Origin: Myxococcota bacterium
GTDB taxonomy: Bacteria > Myxococcota_A > Polyangia > Polyangiales > Houyiibacteriaceae
Direction: 5' to 3'
DNA length: 58,975 nucleotides
Assembly (NCBI GenBank): GCA_020629955.1
Contig: JAHDCI010000006.1
Coordinates: 1 to 58,975 of the forward strand
The position numbers and the translations under genes are program-made. Below are positions 48,421-57,375 of this stretch, piece by piece. Under the pieces are notes generated by a model. The model was not told where the DNA came from. It was given only the letters and a program-made list of their open reading frames with translations, and searched no databases. The first letter of the stretch is position 1. Every line of letters starts with the position of its first letter.

Positions 48421-49368
48421 ATGGCGTATCTAGACTTTGAGAAGCCGCTCGTTGAGCTGGAACGGCGAATCGCAGACCTGAAAGCGGCCTCTGACGGGCT
48501 TGATGGTCTCGACACTCAGATCGCGGAGCTCGAAGCTCGTGCGCAGACCGTACAGCGGAATATCTGCGACCAGCTCTCCATCTGGCAGAAGGTTCAGCTG
48601 AGTCGGCACCCGGACCGTCCCTACTTTCTCGACTATGTTGAGCACTGCTTTACCGATTTCACGGAACTGCACGGAGACCGTCTCTATTCGGATGACTCTG
48701 CGATCATCGCTGGCTTTGCCCGGTTTAATGGGCGCCCGGTCGCGATTATTGGTCATCAGAAGGGCCGTTCGACCAAAGAGAAGGTTCACCGGAACTTCGG
48801 CATGGCGCATCCCGAAGGATACCGGAAGGCTTGCCGAATCATGGAGCTTGCCAGCCGTTTCGGTCGACCCGTGCTCACGTTTATCGATACCCCCGGCGCG
48901 TATCCCGGCCTTGGCGCCGAGGAGCGCGGACAGTCCGAGGCGATTGGACACGCGCTCTACGTGATGTCGCAGCTGAAGGTACCGGTCATCGCCACGGTGA
49001 TCGGCGAAGGTGGATCCGGCGGCGCGCTCGCGCTTGGCGTGGCCAACCGAGTTCTGATGCTTCAGTACAGCACCTACTCCGTGATCACCCCGGAGGGCTG
49101 CGCGTCTATCCTCTGGCGCGATGGCGCTCATGCACCAGATGCTGCGGAACAGCTCAAGTTGCTCGCTCCGAACGCCTCGAAGCTTGGGATCGTTGAAGAG
49201 ATCGTGGAGGAGCCTGTCGGCGGCGCGCATCGCGATGTTCCGAACATGGCGCAGCGACTGACGGTCGCGCTCGAAGCACAGCTGAAGGACCTTGATGGTT
49301 TGAGCGCTGAGGAGCTGATCGAAGATCGTTACGCGAAGTTCCGTAAGATCGGCGCCTACAATGGCTGA
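48421..49368 (+). CDS. accA: Acetyl-CoA carboxylase carboxyltransferase subunit alpha
   Basis: LDFEKPLVELERRI; FTELHGDRLYSDD; TFIDTPGAYPGLGAEERGQSEAI; EGGSGGALALGVANRVLML. Confidence 0.95.
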   Translation: MAYLDFEKPLVELERRIADLKAASDGLDGLDTQIAELEARAQTVQRNICDQLSIWQKVQLSRHPDRPYFLDYVEHCFTDFTELHGDRLYSDDSAIIAGFARFNGRPVAIIGHQKGRSTKEKVHRNFGMAHPEGYRKACRIMELASRFGRPVLTFIDTPGAYPGLGAEERGQSEAIGHALYVMSQLKVPVIATVIGEGGSGGALALGVANRVLMLQYSTYSVITPEGCASILWRDGAHAPDAAEQLKLLAPNASKLGIVEEIVEEPVGGAHRDVPNMAQRLTVALEAQLKDLDGLSAEELIEDRYAKFRKIGAYNG

Positions 49369-49377
49369 GGGCCGCTC

Positions 49378-51249
49378 CTAAGCGAGTTCGATACCGCGGT
49401 GTGCGCGCCACGTTTCGAAAGCGTAGAGCGCCCATAGGAACGAGGTGTGGTCGACTTGCTTTTGGCGGTGCTCCTCGAGGACGGTTCGAAGCATTCGCTT
49501 TTCGAAGAAGCCAGCCTGGACTAGCGGAGAGCCTTGCACGACGTTTTCAAGGACCGGGAATAGTGGTCCGCGAAGCCAGTCAGCTGCCGGTGGGGCGAAG
49601 CCTTGCTTCGGTCGGTCGATGATCTCCCGTGGCACGTAACGCTCAAGAACTGCCTTCAGGACCCGCTTTCGTTCCCGAACGTTTACCTTCGCAGAGAGCG
49701 GCGTACGGAGCGCAAAACTCAGAACCTCTGGGGCAAGTAGCGGGGCTCGGGTCTCGAGGGCGACGAACATCGACGCGCGATCGACCTTCGTAAGCCAGGC
49801 GTCAGGGAGGGTGACATTTGCGTCCCAGAGCATTCCCGCTTCGGTTTCGGAGCGAACGCCACGTCGCTTAAATTCCTCAAACGCGCTGTCGACGATCGAA
49901 GCAGGCGAGAGTTTCGGAAGGAGCCGGGCCAAGGTTGGTGTCGCCCCACCGCGATAGAAGCCGCTTCGACCGAAGAAGTCTCCTGAGGATTTCGCACTCG
50001 CGCGCTCGAGAATTCTCCGCCAGCGTGGGTGACGGACCTTGGAACCGAGCGACGAACCCGCTGCGCGAAGTGCGCTTGGCAACGCCGTCGAGAGGGAGAA
50101 CGCGTGCAGCGCGCTGTAGTATCGGTAGCCACCGAAAAATTCGTCGGCCCCATCCCCGGTGAGCGCCACCGTCATATGCTCCTTCGCGAGCGCCGACACG
50201 GCCATCGTCGGAACCGCAGAAGGATCCGCGATCGGTTCATCGTAGGCCTCGCCGAGGTTTTCCGCGAAGTCGAAGACGCGCTCCTCGTTGAGCATCATCA
50301 ACTCGTTTCGAAGTCCCAAGCTGTCCGCAACGGCCTTCGCGTGCGTGGCCTCATTGAGCTTCGGATTGTCGAAGCCGATCGTATACGTGACGGTCTCCGG
50401 TCGAAGTTTTGCCAGTACGGCACAGACGATAGAGGAATCGATACCCCCGGATAGAAAGGCCCCAAGCGGCACATCTGCGTGAAGACGCGAGCGCACCGAT
50501 TCGACGATAATGTCCTCGAGCTCATCGACGCGATCGAGAAAGGAACGCGCGGGCAGGGCAGGGCGGAGCGCCTCCCCGAGGAGCGACCAATGGGAGTGTT
50601 CCCGCGCTGCGCCATCGCGATCCACTCGAAGGACCGAACCCGGTCGAACCTTCTCTACCCCTTCGAGCAGTGACTTCGGACCACGCGAGAGACCGAATGA
50701 AAAATAGTCGTTAAGCGTGGTTTCGCTGACGCGTCCAAGTTCGGGTGCGTAGGCAAGTAGCGAATCGAGCGTAGAGCCAAAGATCAGCTCCTCGCCGTGC
50801 CGGGTCCAGAAGAGGGGCTTCTCGCCGGCGCGGTCTCGCGCGAGCCATAGGCATTCTTCGGTCATATCCCAGAGCGCGATGGCGTACATGCCGTCGAGGC
50901 GTCGAAAAACGTCCGAGCCCCATTCCTTAAATCCGTGGGCGATGACCTCGCTATCGGTATTGGAGCGAAAGCGATGACCGGCGGCTTCGAGCTCCCGGCG
51001 CAGCTTTCGGAAGTTGTAGATCATACCGTTGAACACGAAGTGAACTTTGCTGTCTCCGTCGCTCATTGGCTGCGCGCCGGCATCGCTAAGATCGACGATG
51101 GAAAGCCGTCGATGGGCGAGGGCGATCGGGCCGAGGCCTACGTAGCCCGCGCCATCGGGGCCTCGCCGATGAAGCGTGTCGCGCGCCTGAATGACGCGCG
51201 CTTCTTTTGGTGGGGGGCCCCAGCTTCGAACTCCGAAAATACCGCACAT
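49378..51249 (-). CDS. asnB: Asparagine synthase (glutamine-hydrolysing)
   Basis: MCGIFGV; RRGPDGAGY; FNGMIYNFRKLRREL; GAFLSGGIDSSIVCAVLA. Confidence 0.92.
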   Translation of the reverse strand: MCGIFGVRSWGPPPKEARVIQARDTLHRRGPDGAGYVGLGPIALAHRRLSIVDLSDAGAQPMSDGDSKVHFVFNGMIYNFRKLRRELEAAGHRFRSNTDSEVIAHGFKEWGSDVFRRLDGMYAIALWDMTEECLWLARDRAGEKPLFWTRHGEELIFGSTLDSLLAYAPELGRVSETTLNDYFSFGLSRGPKSLLEGVEKVRPGSVLRVDRDGAAREHSHWSLLGEALRPALPARSFLDRVDELEDIIVESVRSRLHADVPLGAFLSGGIDSSIVCAVLAKLRPETVTYTIGFDNPKLNEATHAKAVADSLGLRNELMMLNEERVFDFAENLGEAYDEPIADPSAVPTMAVSALAKEHMTVALTGDGADEFFGGYRYYSALHAFSLSTALPSALRAAGSSLGSKVRHPRWRRILERASAKSSGDFFGRSGFYRGGATPTLARLLPKLSPASIVDSAFEEFKRRGVRSETEAGMLWDANVTLPDAWLTKVDRASMFVALETRAPLLAPEVLSFALRTPLSAKVNVRERKRVLKAVLERYVPREIIDRPKQGFAPPAADWLRGPLFPVLENVVQGSPLVQAGFFEKRMLRTVLEEHRQKQVDHTSFLWALYAFETWRAHRGIELA

Positions 51250-51470
51250 ATTACAAAGACCTTCTACTCGCCTCGCGTGCCCTCAACGAGCCGTTTTTGT
51301 GTTTCGTCGCATTTTTCGTCGGACATGCAGTCGTGGACGAATGTTCCGGCGCAGCCTCGCATCCAATGGGCCTCGTCTCCGCTTCTAGGCCATGGGTTGC
51401 GCGGGGACCGGGTTTCATTTCTCAGGCGACTGGCAGCCGCTTCACTCGCCCGCTACCTTCGCGTCTCGCT

Positions 51471-52358
51471 ATGCCGAAATACTCCATCATGATGCCGTGC
51501 TTTAACGCGGCGAAGACCCTTCCTCTCGCACTCGCGTCTGTGAGAGCCCAAACGGTGGAGGATTGGGAATGCATCTGCCTCGATGATGGCTCGAGCGACG
51601 AGACATTCGACATTCTTCAGAAGGCCGCCGCGCAAGATCGACGGTTCGTCGCGCTTCAGTTTCCCGAAAACCGTGGCCGCGGCGCAGCGAGGCAGGCGAT
51701 TCTCGAGGCGGCGACCGGAGAGTATTTTGCACCGCTGGATGCGGACGATTGGATGTTCCCCAATCGGATCGAACACGCATGCTCCTGGCTCGATCGTTCC
51801 CCGGAGATCGAGGCGGTTTCCGGCGGCATGGTCATTTTCGACAGCGACCTCAACCCGCTCTCCCAGCAGATGCCCTCGCTCGGGTCGGGCGCTCCGTGGA
51901 TTGGGATTCTCGATTCGCCGGGCTCGCTCGGTTTCGCATTTAACTCGTCCACGATCCGAACGAGGCTCGCGAAGGAGCATGGGTTCGATCCGAAGCTTCT
52001 TCGTTCACAAGATACCGATTTTCTACGCCGGGCGTTGATGGGTCGACGATACGCGATCGCGCCAGAGCCCGTTTACGCTCTCGGTTCTGAGACCATCACG
52101 GTCGAAAGAACGTTGCGCGGATACCGATACCGAACAATCGCCCAGCTGAAGCACTGGCGAGAGAAACCGGTTGGCGTTGCGCGAGAGACTCTCCTCACCG
52201 CGGCCAAGGCCGGGGTGCTCTCCGCCGCGAAGGCGGTCGGGCAGGAGCGGCGAATTCTCGACAATCGCTTTCCGCCGCTCACCAGCTCGGGTCGAGCAAC
52301 CTTTGAAGCCGCGAGGGAAGTCGTGGTCGCAGAGATGAAGGCAAACCCGATCGCTTGA
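51471..52358 (+). CDS. Family 2 glycosyltransferase
   Basis: MPKYSIMMPCFNAAKTLPLALASVRAQTVEDWECICLDDGSSD; YFAPLDADDWMFPNRIE. Confidence 0.88.
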   Translation: MPKYSIMMPCFNAAKTLPLALASVRAQTVEDWECICLDDGSSDETFDILQKAAAQDRRFVALQFPENRGRGAARQAILEAATGEYFAPLDADDWMFPNRIEHACSWLDRSPEIEAVSGGMVIFDSDLNPLSQQMPSLGSGAPWIGILDSPGSLGFAFNSSTIRTRLAKEHGFDPKLLRSQDTDFLRRALMGRRYAIAPEPVYALGSETITVERTLRGYRYRTIAQLKHWREKPVGVARETLLTAAKAGVLSAAKAVGQERRILDNRFPPLTSSGRATFEAAREVVVAEMKANPIA

Positions 52359-52381
52359 TCGGGGCGCTCGAGGAGCGGCTG

Positions 52382-52549
52382 CTAGACCAGAGATCAGATC
52401 GATGGAAGGGATGGTCTTTCGTCAGGGGCGCCGAGGCGAGCTTCGGTCAACGAACGACATGCCGAGTATATCGCAGGAAGAGGGAGGGTTGGATCGGCGT
52501 TCCTGGCGGAACAGGACCCTTCTCGTGATTTGAACTACGCACTCGCTAG
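52382..52549 (+). repeat. Dispersed palindromic element, copy F
   Basis: CTAGACCAGAGATCAGATCGATGGAAGGGATGGTCTTTCGTCAGGGGCGCC...GATTTGAACTACGCACTCGCTAG. Confidence 0.85.
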
Positions 52550-52953
52550 TTTCCGGCCTTGGCCGGTATGCCCATTTCGGAAAGAGTGCTGACGCCGCGG
52601 TCTACGAGCGAACCGAGGAGAACGATGTCTCCTTCTTCGAGGATTCCGCCGCAACCGAGAGTCTTCTTTAAGCGCTTCAATAAGTCCGCTTGAAGCTCTG
52701 CGGGCACGCCCTCGAGTCGCGTCACTGTTTTGCCGGCGCGCCCTTTCTTTTCGCGTCGCAGAATCACACGGCGGATGGTGGCAAAATCGGCCGCAGCGGG
52801 CGAAGGCGAAGGCGCCTCGGGTTTGACCGGCGCTGCGACATCCGACGCTGGAATTTTTCCCAGTAGTCCCGCAAAAGGACGAAAACCCGAATCTTTGGTG
52901 GAGCTCGTTGTTCCGCTCGTATCGATCTTCTTCGGACGCTTCTTTTTGCCCAT
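52546..52953 (-). CDS. SUI1/eIF1-like (YciH) translation factor
   Basis: RREKKGRAGKTVTRLEGVPAELQADLLKRLKKTLGCGGILEEGDIVLLG. Confidence 0.85.
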   Translation of the reverse strand: MGKKKRPKKIDTSGTTSSTKDSGFRPFAGLLGKIPASDVAAPVKPEAPSPSPAAADFATIRRVILRREKKGRAGKTVTRLEGVPAELQADLLKRLKKTLGCGGILEEGDIVLLGSLVDRGVSTLSEMGIPAKAGN

Positions 52954-53164
52954 ACCCGGATGGTGTCGGGCACATGCCATCCGCGCAAGGATACGCACCA
53001 TTCGAATTTCACAAAAACCTTCGTGAATTCGGCAAAATGGGCCACCTTTCGTGCGCGAGAGCATCAAATCGTGCGGCTTTTTGGCGCGCTGCGATCACAC
53101 ATGCTAGCTGCAGGTTGGGCATATCGGGCGAGATATGCGCGTTTCAACAATTTAGGGAGGCAAC

Positions 53165-55474
53165 GTGAGCACCAAAAGGTCGCTTTGGTTGGCTGTGCTC
53201 TGCGCGAGCGCATTTTCGATGAGTGTGATGGCCGTCGTCGGCTGTGGAGACGATGACGACGAAGAAGGCACATCGGCCGAGAATGGAGGAGGTTCGGGAA
53301 GCGAAGGCAACTTCGACACCGATCTCGATCTCGTCGCTTTGGCACATCTCGCGGATGTGGATCGCGATGGCCTCTTTATCGACTTCGGGACGCCAGCACA
53401 GGCGAAGTATACCGTGGGCGATTGGGCCGGCAGCGGTGATCCTGGATGGGGCAGCCGAGGAAATGAGGGCGATCTGACCTTCGCAAACGCGGGTCGACGG
53501 GGACGCCTCTATTTTCATCTCGATGAGCCGAGCGCTCGCTTCGTGACGCTCCATTTGAAGCCGGTCGGCACCCGCGCGATCACGCCGTACATCAATAACG
53601 AGCAGATTCAGTCCATCTTCTTCGAAGGCGATGATTGGCAGGATGTGACTTTCCAAATCCCATCAGAGCACACGCGTGCTGGCGAAAACTACCTACTGTT
53701 TTCGTTTGGAGGTGTGGAAACGGTCGGCGGCGAAGATGTCTCCGTTCGCATTGCGAGTGCGCGTTTGACCGAGGGCGAGAGTGCTCCGAGTTCGGAAGCG
53801 CCGGCGTATGGCACCTACACATCCAGCGTCGAGCTTGGCGGAAACGCCCGCGAATCGTTGGTCACCCACGGCGGTATGAGCCTGACGTGGTACGCGGAAA
53901 TCCCGGAGAATGGTTCCCTTTCGCTCGCCCTCGGGCAAGAAGGCGAAGGCGGCGGAACGGCTCGCATTTTCGTGCGGCCAGAGGGCGGCTCCCGAACGAA
54001 GGTTCACGAGGCGCGCACGAACAACACGTGGCAGAGCGCACGAGTCAACCTCTCGGAGTATGCGGGCCAGGTTGTTCAGCTTACGTTTGTCGGCGAAGGC
54101 GGTAGTGGCCGTTTCGCATGGGCGAATGCAGCGATTCAGTACCCCGCCGTCACGCTCCCCGAAGCCGAACCGGCGAAGAACGTGGTTGTTGTCCTAGTTG
54201 ATACGCTTCGCGCCTCGAAGCTTCATCCTTGGAACGGTGAAAGCCGCGTACGCACCCCTGTTCTCGATGCGCTTGCGCAAGAGAGTGTCGTCTTTGAACA
54301 CGGCCAGTCTTCGGAGAACTGGACCAAGCCGGCCGTCGGCGCGATCCTCACCGGTCTGCATCCGATGGACCACGGCGCGCGGACACAGAGCGCGGTGTTG
54401 AGCGACTCGGTGACGATGGTGAGCGAGCACTTCAAGTCCAACGGATTCGCAACCGGTGGCTTTATCGCCAACGGTTATATCTCAGACCGTTTCGGATTTG
54501 ATCAGGGGTGGGATCGATACAAAAACTTCATCCGCGAATCGGGCGCCAGCTCCGAAGCACGCGATGTCTTCCAAGAAGCGGGCGATTGGGCCCTTGAGCA
54601 TCGTGACGAGCGATTCTTCCTCTATGTTCATACGATTGATCCCCACGTTCCTTACGACCCAGAAGAAGAGTTCGTTTCGATGTACGACTCTCGCTCCAAT
54701 TACGAAGGTCAGGTTCGGCCGCGGATGACGGGCGAGCTGCTCGCGAATGCAAAGGGCAATAACCCCAGTGTCGTGTTTTCGCCGAGCGATGTGCGTCGTC
54801 TTGAAGCGCTTCATGACGGCGAGATCACGCAGCACGACCGGCACATGGGCGCGTTTATTGACCGTCTAAAGGAATCTGGCCTTTGGGAGGATACCGTCTT
54901 TGTGTTTGTCAGCGACCACGGCGAAGAGTTCAACGAGCATGGTTCGTGGGGGCATGGCCACAGCATCTATCAGGAACTACTCCATGTGCCGTTCTTGATT
55001 CACCGTGAGGGGCTGAACCCTCGTCGCGTTGGCGCCGCTGTTGGTACGATCGATATCCCCTCGACGCTTACGGAAATGGCCGGCATCCCGGCGATGAACG
55101 GGGTCGCCTCGCGCAGCCTTCTGCCCTTGATGCACGGTCAGCAGCGACCGGGACCCGAGGTTGCGATGAGCGAATTCCTGGATGAACGACGCGTGATGAT
55201 CACCAGTCATTGGAAGTTCTTCGTTCGAGGCAACCTCCGCCACAATATGTTCGACCTTCGGGAAGACCCGAGCGAGTCAAACCAGCTCGACGTGACGGAC
55301 AACCCCATCGCGGCACGCTATCTTCGAACGCTTCAGGGACAGTTCCTGGGCGCATCGGATCGCGCGAACTGGCTCGATGCCGAACAACGCGCAGGACAGC
55401 GCCACCGCGCCGGGGAAGTGCAGATGGACTCGGAGCTTCAGCAGCAGCTTCGTGAGCTTGGCTACCTAAACTAG
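53165..55474 (+). CDS. Sulfatase/alkaline-phosphatase-superfamily lipoprotein with Thr at the nucleophile position
   Basis: Lipobox-like MAVVGCGDDDD; VVVVLVDTLRASKLHPW; SENWTKPAVGAILTGLHP; FVFVSDHGEEFNEHGSWGHGHSIYQELLHVPFLI. Confidence 0.83.
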   Translation: MSTKRSLWLAVLCASAFSMSVMAVVGCGDDDDEEGTSAENGGGSGSEGNFDTDLDLVALAHLADVDRDGLFIDFGTPAQAKYTVGDWAGSGDPGWGSRGNEGDLTFANAGRRGRLYFHLDEPSARFVTLHLKPVGTRAITPYINNEQIQSIFFEGDDWQDVTFQIPSEHTRAGENYLLFSFGGVETVGGEDVSVRIASARLTEGESAPSSEAPAYGTYTSSVELGGNARESLVTHGGMSLTWYAEIPENGSLSLALGQEGEGGGTARIFVRPEGGSRTKVHEARTNNTWQSARVNLSEYAGQVVQLTFVGEGGSGRFAWANAAIQYPAVTLPEAEPAKNVVVVLVDTLRASKLHPWNGESRVRTPVLDALAQESVVFEHGQSSENWTKPAVGAILTGLHPMDHGARTQSAVLSDSVTMVSEHFKSNGFATGGFIANGYISDRFGFDQGWDRYKNFIRESGASSEARDVFQEAGDWALEHRDERFFLYVHTIDPHVPYDPEEEFVSMYDSRSNYEGQVRPRMTGELLANAKGNNPSVVFSPSDVRRLEALHDGEITQHDRHMGAFIDRLKESGLWEDTVFVFVSDHGEEFNEHGSWGHGHSIYQELLHVPFLIHREGLNPRRVGAAVGTIDIPSTLTEMAGIPAMNGVASRSLLPLMHGQQRPGPEVAMSEFLDERRVMITSHWKFFVRGNLRHNMFDLREDPSESNQLDVTDNPIAARYLRTLQGQFLGASDRANWLDAEQRAGQRHRAGEVQMDSELQQQLRELGYLN

Positions 55475-55498
55475 CGCGAACCCCCCGCGCTGTTTTTC

Positions 55499-55530
55499 AA
55501 ACGCCCCTCGGCTTTCGGTCGTGGGGCGTT
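55499..55530 (+). terminator. Intrinsic terminator-like hairpin downstream of the sulfatase gene
   Basis: AAACGCCCC...GGGGCGTTT. Confidence 0.75.
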
Positions 55531-55581
55531 TCAAATTAATTGGGGTTAAGGCGCGCTCTTGCCAAGTAGGAGTAGACTTTC

Positions 55582-56319
55582 GTGATGTGCATCGTTCGTC
55601 GAATATGGGTGATATCGCTCCTCAGTGCTTGCAGCGCGACATTGGTCGTCAACGAGGACGCGAGTTCGGATTCAGGAAGCGCGGACGGCGGTTTGGGAGA
55701 TGCAAGCGTCGACGCCCCGCAGGACTCCGAGATCGCTTTCGACGCGGCGATGATGGACGCGGCGATGATGGATGCCTCTGCCTTGGATAGTGGCACCGCG
55801 GATACCGGCATTGCCGATACAGGAAGCGGAGACGATGCCGCGGTAGAAGATGGGGGTGAGCCCGATTCAGCTACGGAAGATGCGTCGATGGGCGACACGG
55901 GGCCCGACCTCGAGTCGGTTCGTTGGCTCCACCCCAACATCTCGGCGTGGCCCGTTACGAGCGATCTCCGGGTTCGTTTCTCGGGTAGTCAGATCTGTCT
56001 CGAGTATGATCACGCGAGCGATTGGCCCATCGTCCCCATCTTCGGGGGAACCGAGGTTGTGGCAAATGCGTGGGTTTTCATTGAGCGCGATGGAACGTGG
56101 TACGGCGCCACGTGGGAATGGATGCGACCGGGACAAACGTGCAAAGCACAGAGCTCGGTCGCGGGGGATCATATCAAGCGAGCGCCGTTTGATGAGGCTT
56201 CGGGATGGCGCCCTCGTTCGGGTGAAATCCTCTACTTCATGGTCAGCGGTCTCGTTCGCTCCCCCGAGTATCGAAACGTCCAAGAGCGAACCGCGCTCGC
56301 CCGCGTTACCTGGCCCTAA
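55582..56319 (+). CDS. Lipoprotein with D/A-rich linker, hypothetical
   Basis: VISLLSACSATLVV lipobox; AMMDAAMMDASALDSGTADTG linker. Confidence 0.6.
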   Translation: MMCIVRRIWVISLLSACSATLVVNEDASSDSGSADGGLGDASVDAPQDSEIAFDAAMMDAAMMDASALDSGTADTGIADTGSGDDAAVEDGGEPDSATEDASMGDTGPDLESVRWLHPNISAWPVTSDLRVRFSGSQICLEYDHASDWPIVPIFGGTEVVANAWVFIERDGTWYGATWEWMRPGQTCKAQSSVAGDHIKRAPFDEASGWRPRSGEILYFMVSGLVRSPEYRNVQERTALARVTWP

Positions 56320-56568
56320 GAACGCTGTACGAAGTGAGCGAAACACCTACATTCATTGGGTGTTTGGACGCGAAAACGAACGCTTTGTTCGATTCGAGGG
56401 ACGTTTGAAATGTGCTGCCTCGGGTCTATTCCCGAAAGGAAACCAGGAACGAAGTCAAGTCGAGGGGTGCGATCACCGTGTAGGAGAGAAAATTCTCACA
56501 TGATGTCTCTGTAAACTTGAAATTTGAGCGCGAACTCTGTTATTCTCAATCACCTAAATGGGTGAAAA

Positions 56569-57375
56569 ATGATCCAGCGTTTGATTTTAGCTTTGTTTTT
56601 GACGGTTTCCGTCGCTCTTCCTTCTTTTGCGCAGGGGCCAGGTGCGAGCCAAGAAAGTCTCGCTCGTACGCTTCGAGACCAAGGAGTTGCGGCGGCGCGG
56701 AACGGCAACTGGGCCGAGGCCCAAGGGCTTTTCCAGCGTTCCTACGACCTGGATCCACGTGTGCTCACCCTGTACAACCTGGCGGCCGCGCAGACGAACA
56801 CCGGCTCATTGGTCGAGGCGGACGAGAACTTCCGTCGCTTCCTGGCGACCGCGCCTGCAGAATCTCTGGCGCAGTTCCGAACCGAGGCTCAGAGGCTTCG
56901 CGCTGAACTCGCGCAGCGCATTCCGCGCCTCACACTGCAGATTCCGAATCTGCACGAAGGCGACACCGTGCAAATCAACGGCACGGACTTCGCGCATGGG
57001 GGCCTTGGCGTGCCTGTGCCGGTGAATCCCGGAGCCGTGAACATCGTCGTGAGCCGTGCGGGAGCTCCCGTCGGCAACGAGTCGATGCAGGTCAGCGAGT
57101 CACAAATCGAAGTGGTCACGGTCGATGTTCCCGCTTACGTCGCCCCGGAGATCGACCCCGCGCAGGTGGCTGCCAATTCGCAGCAATCCTCCGGTCAAAA
57201 CAGCGCTGTCGTCGGGGAAGGGCCTGGCGAGGCGGAAGACGAATCTTCGAATATCGGCGTGATTATTGGTGTCGTTGTGGGTGTCATCGTAATCGGAGCC
57301 GCGATTGGTGTCGGTGTCGCAGTGTCCTCGCAAGAAGACCCCTTTGTCGGCGATTTTAACTTGGATGTGATGTGA
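56569..57375 (+). CDS. Secreted TPR protein with C-terminal TM helix
   Basis: Signal peptide; AARNGNWAEAQGLFQRSYDLDPRVLTLYNLAAAQTNTGSLVEADENFRRFLA; GVIIGVVVGVIVIGAAIGVGVAV. Confidence 0.7.
   Translation: MIQRLILALFLTVSVALPSFAQGPGASQESLARTLRDQGVAAARNGNWAEAQGLFQRSYDLDPRVLTLYNLAAAQTNTGSLVEADENFRRFLATAPAESLAQFRTEAQRLRAELAQRIPRLTLQIPNLHEGDTVQINGTDFAHGGLGVPVPVNPGAVNIVVSRAGAPVGNESMQVSESQIEVVTVDVPAYVAPEIDPAQVAANSQQSSGQNSAVVGEGPGEAEDESSNIGVIIGVVVGVIVIGAAIGVGVAVSSQEDPFVGDFNLDVM

Noticed and set aside
6230-52549. Autonomous IS or transposase in the window that could mobilise the elements
   Set aside because: No transposase, RAYT or integrase motif found in any supplied ORF; any mobiliser must lie elsewhere or be lost.
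56341-56365. AAACACC...GGTGTTT hairpin
   Set aside because: Short stem, long loop, weak T-tract; not strong enough to call a terminator.
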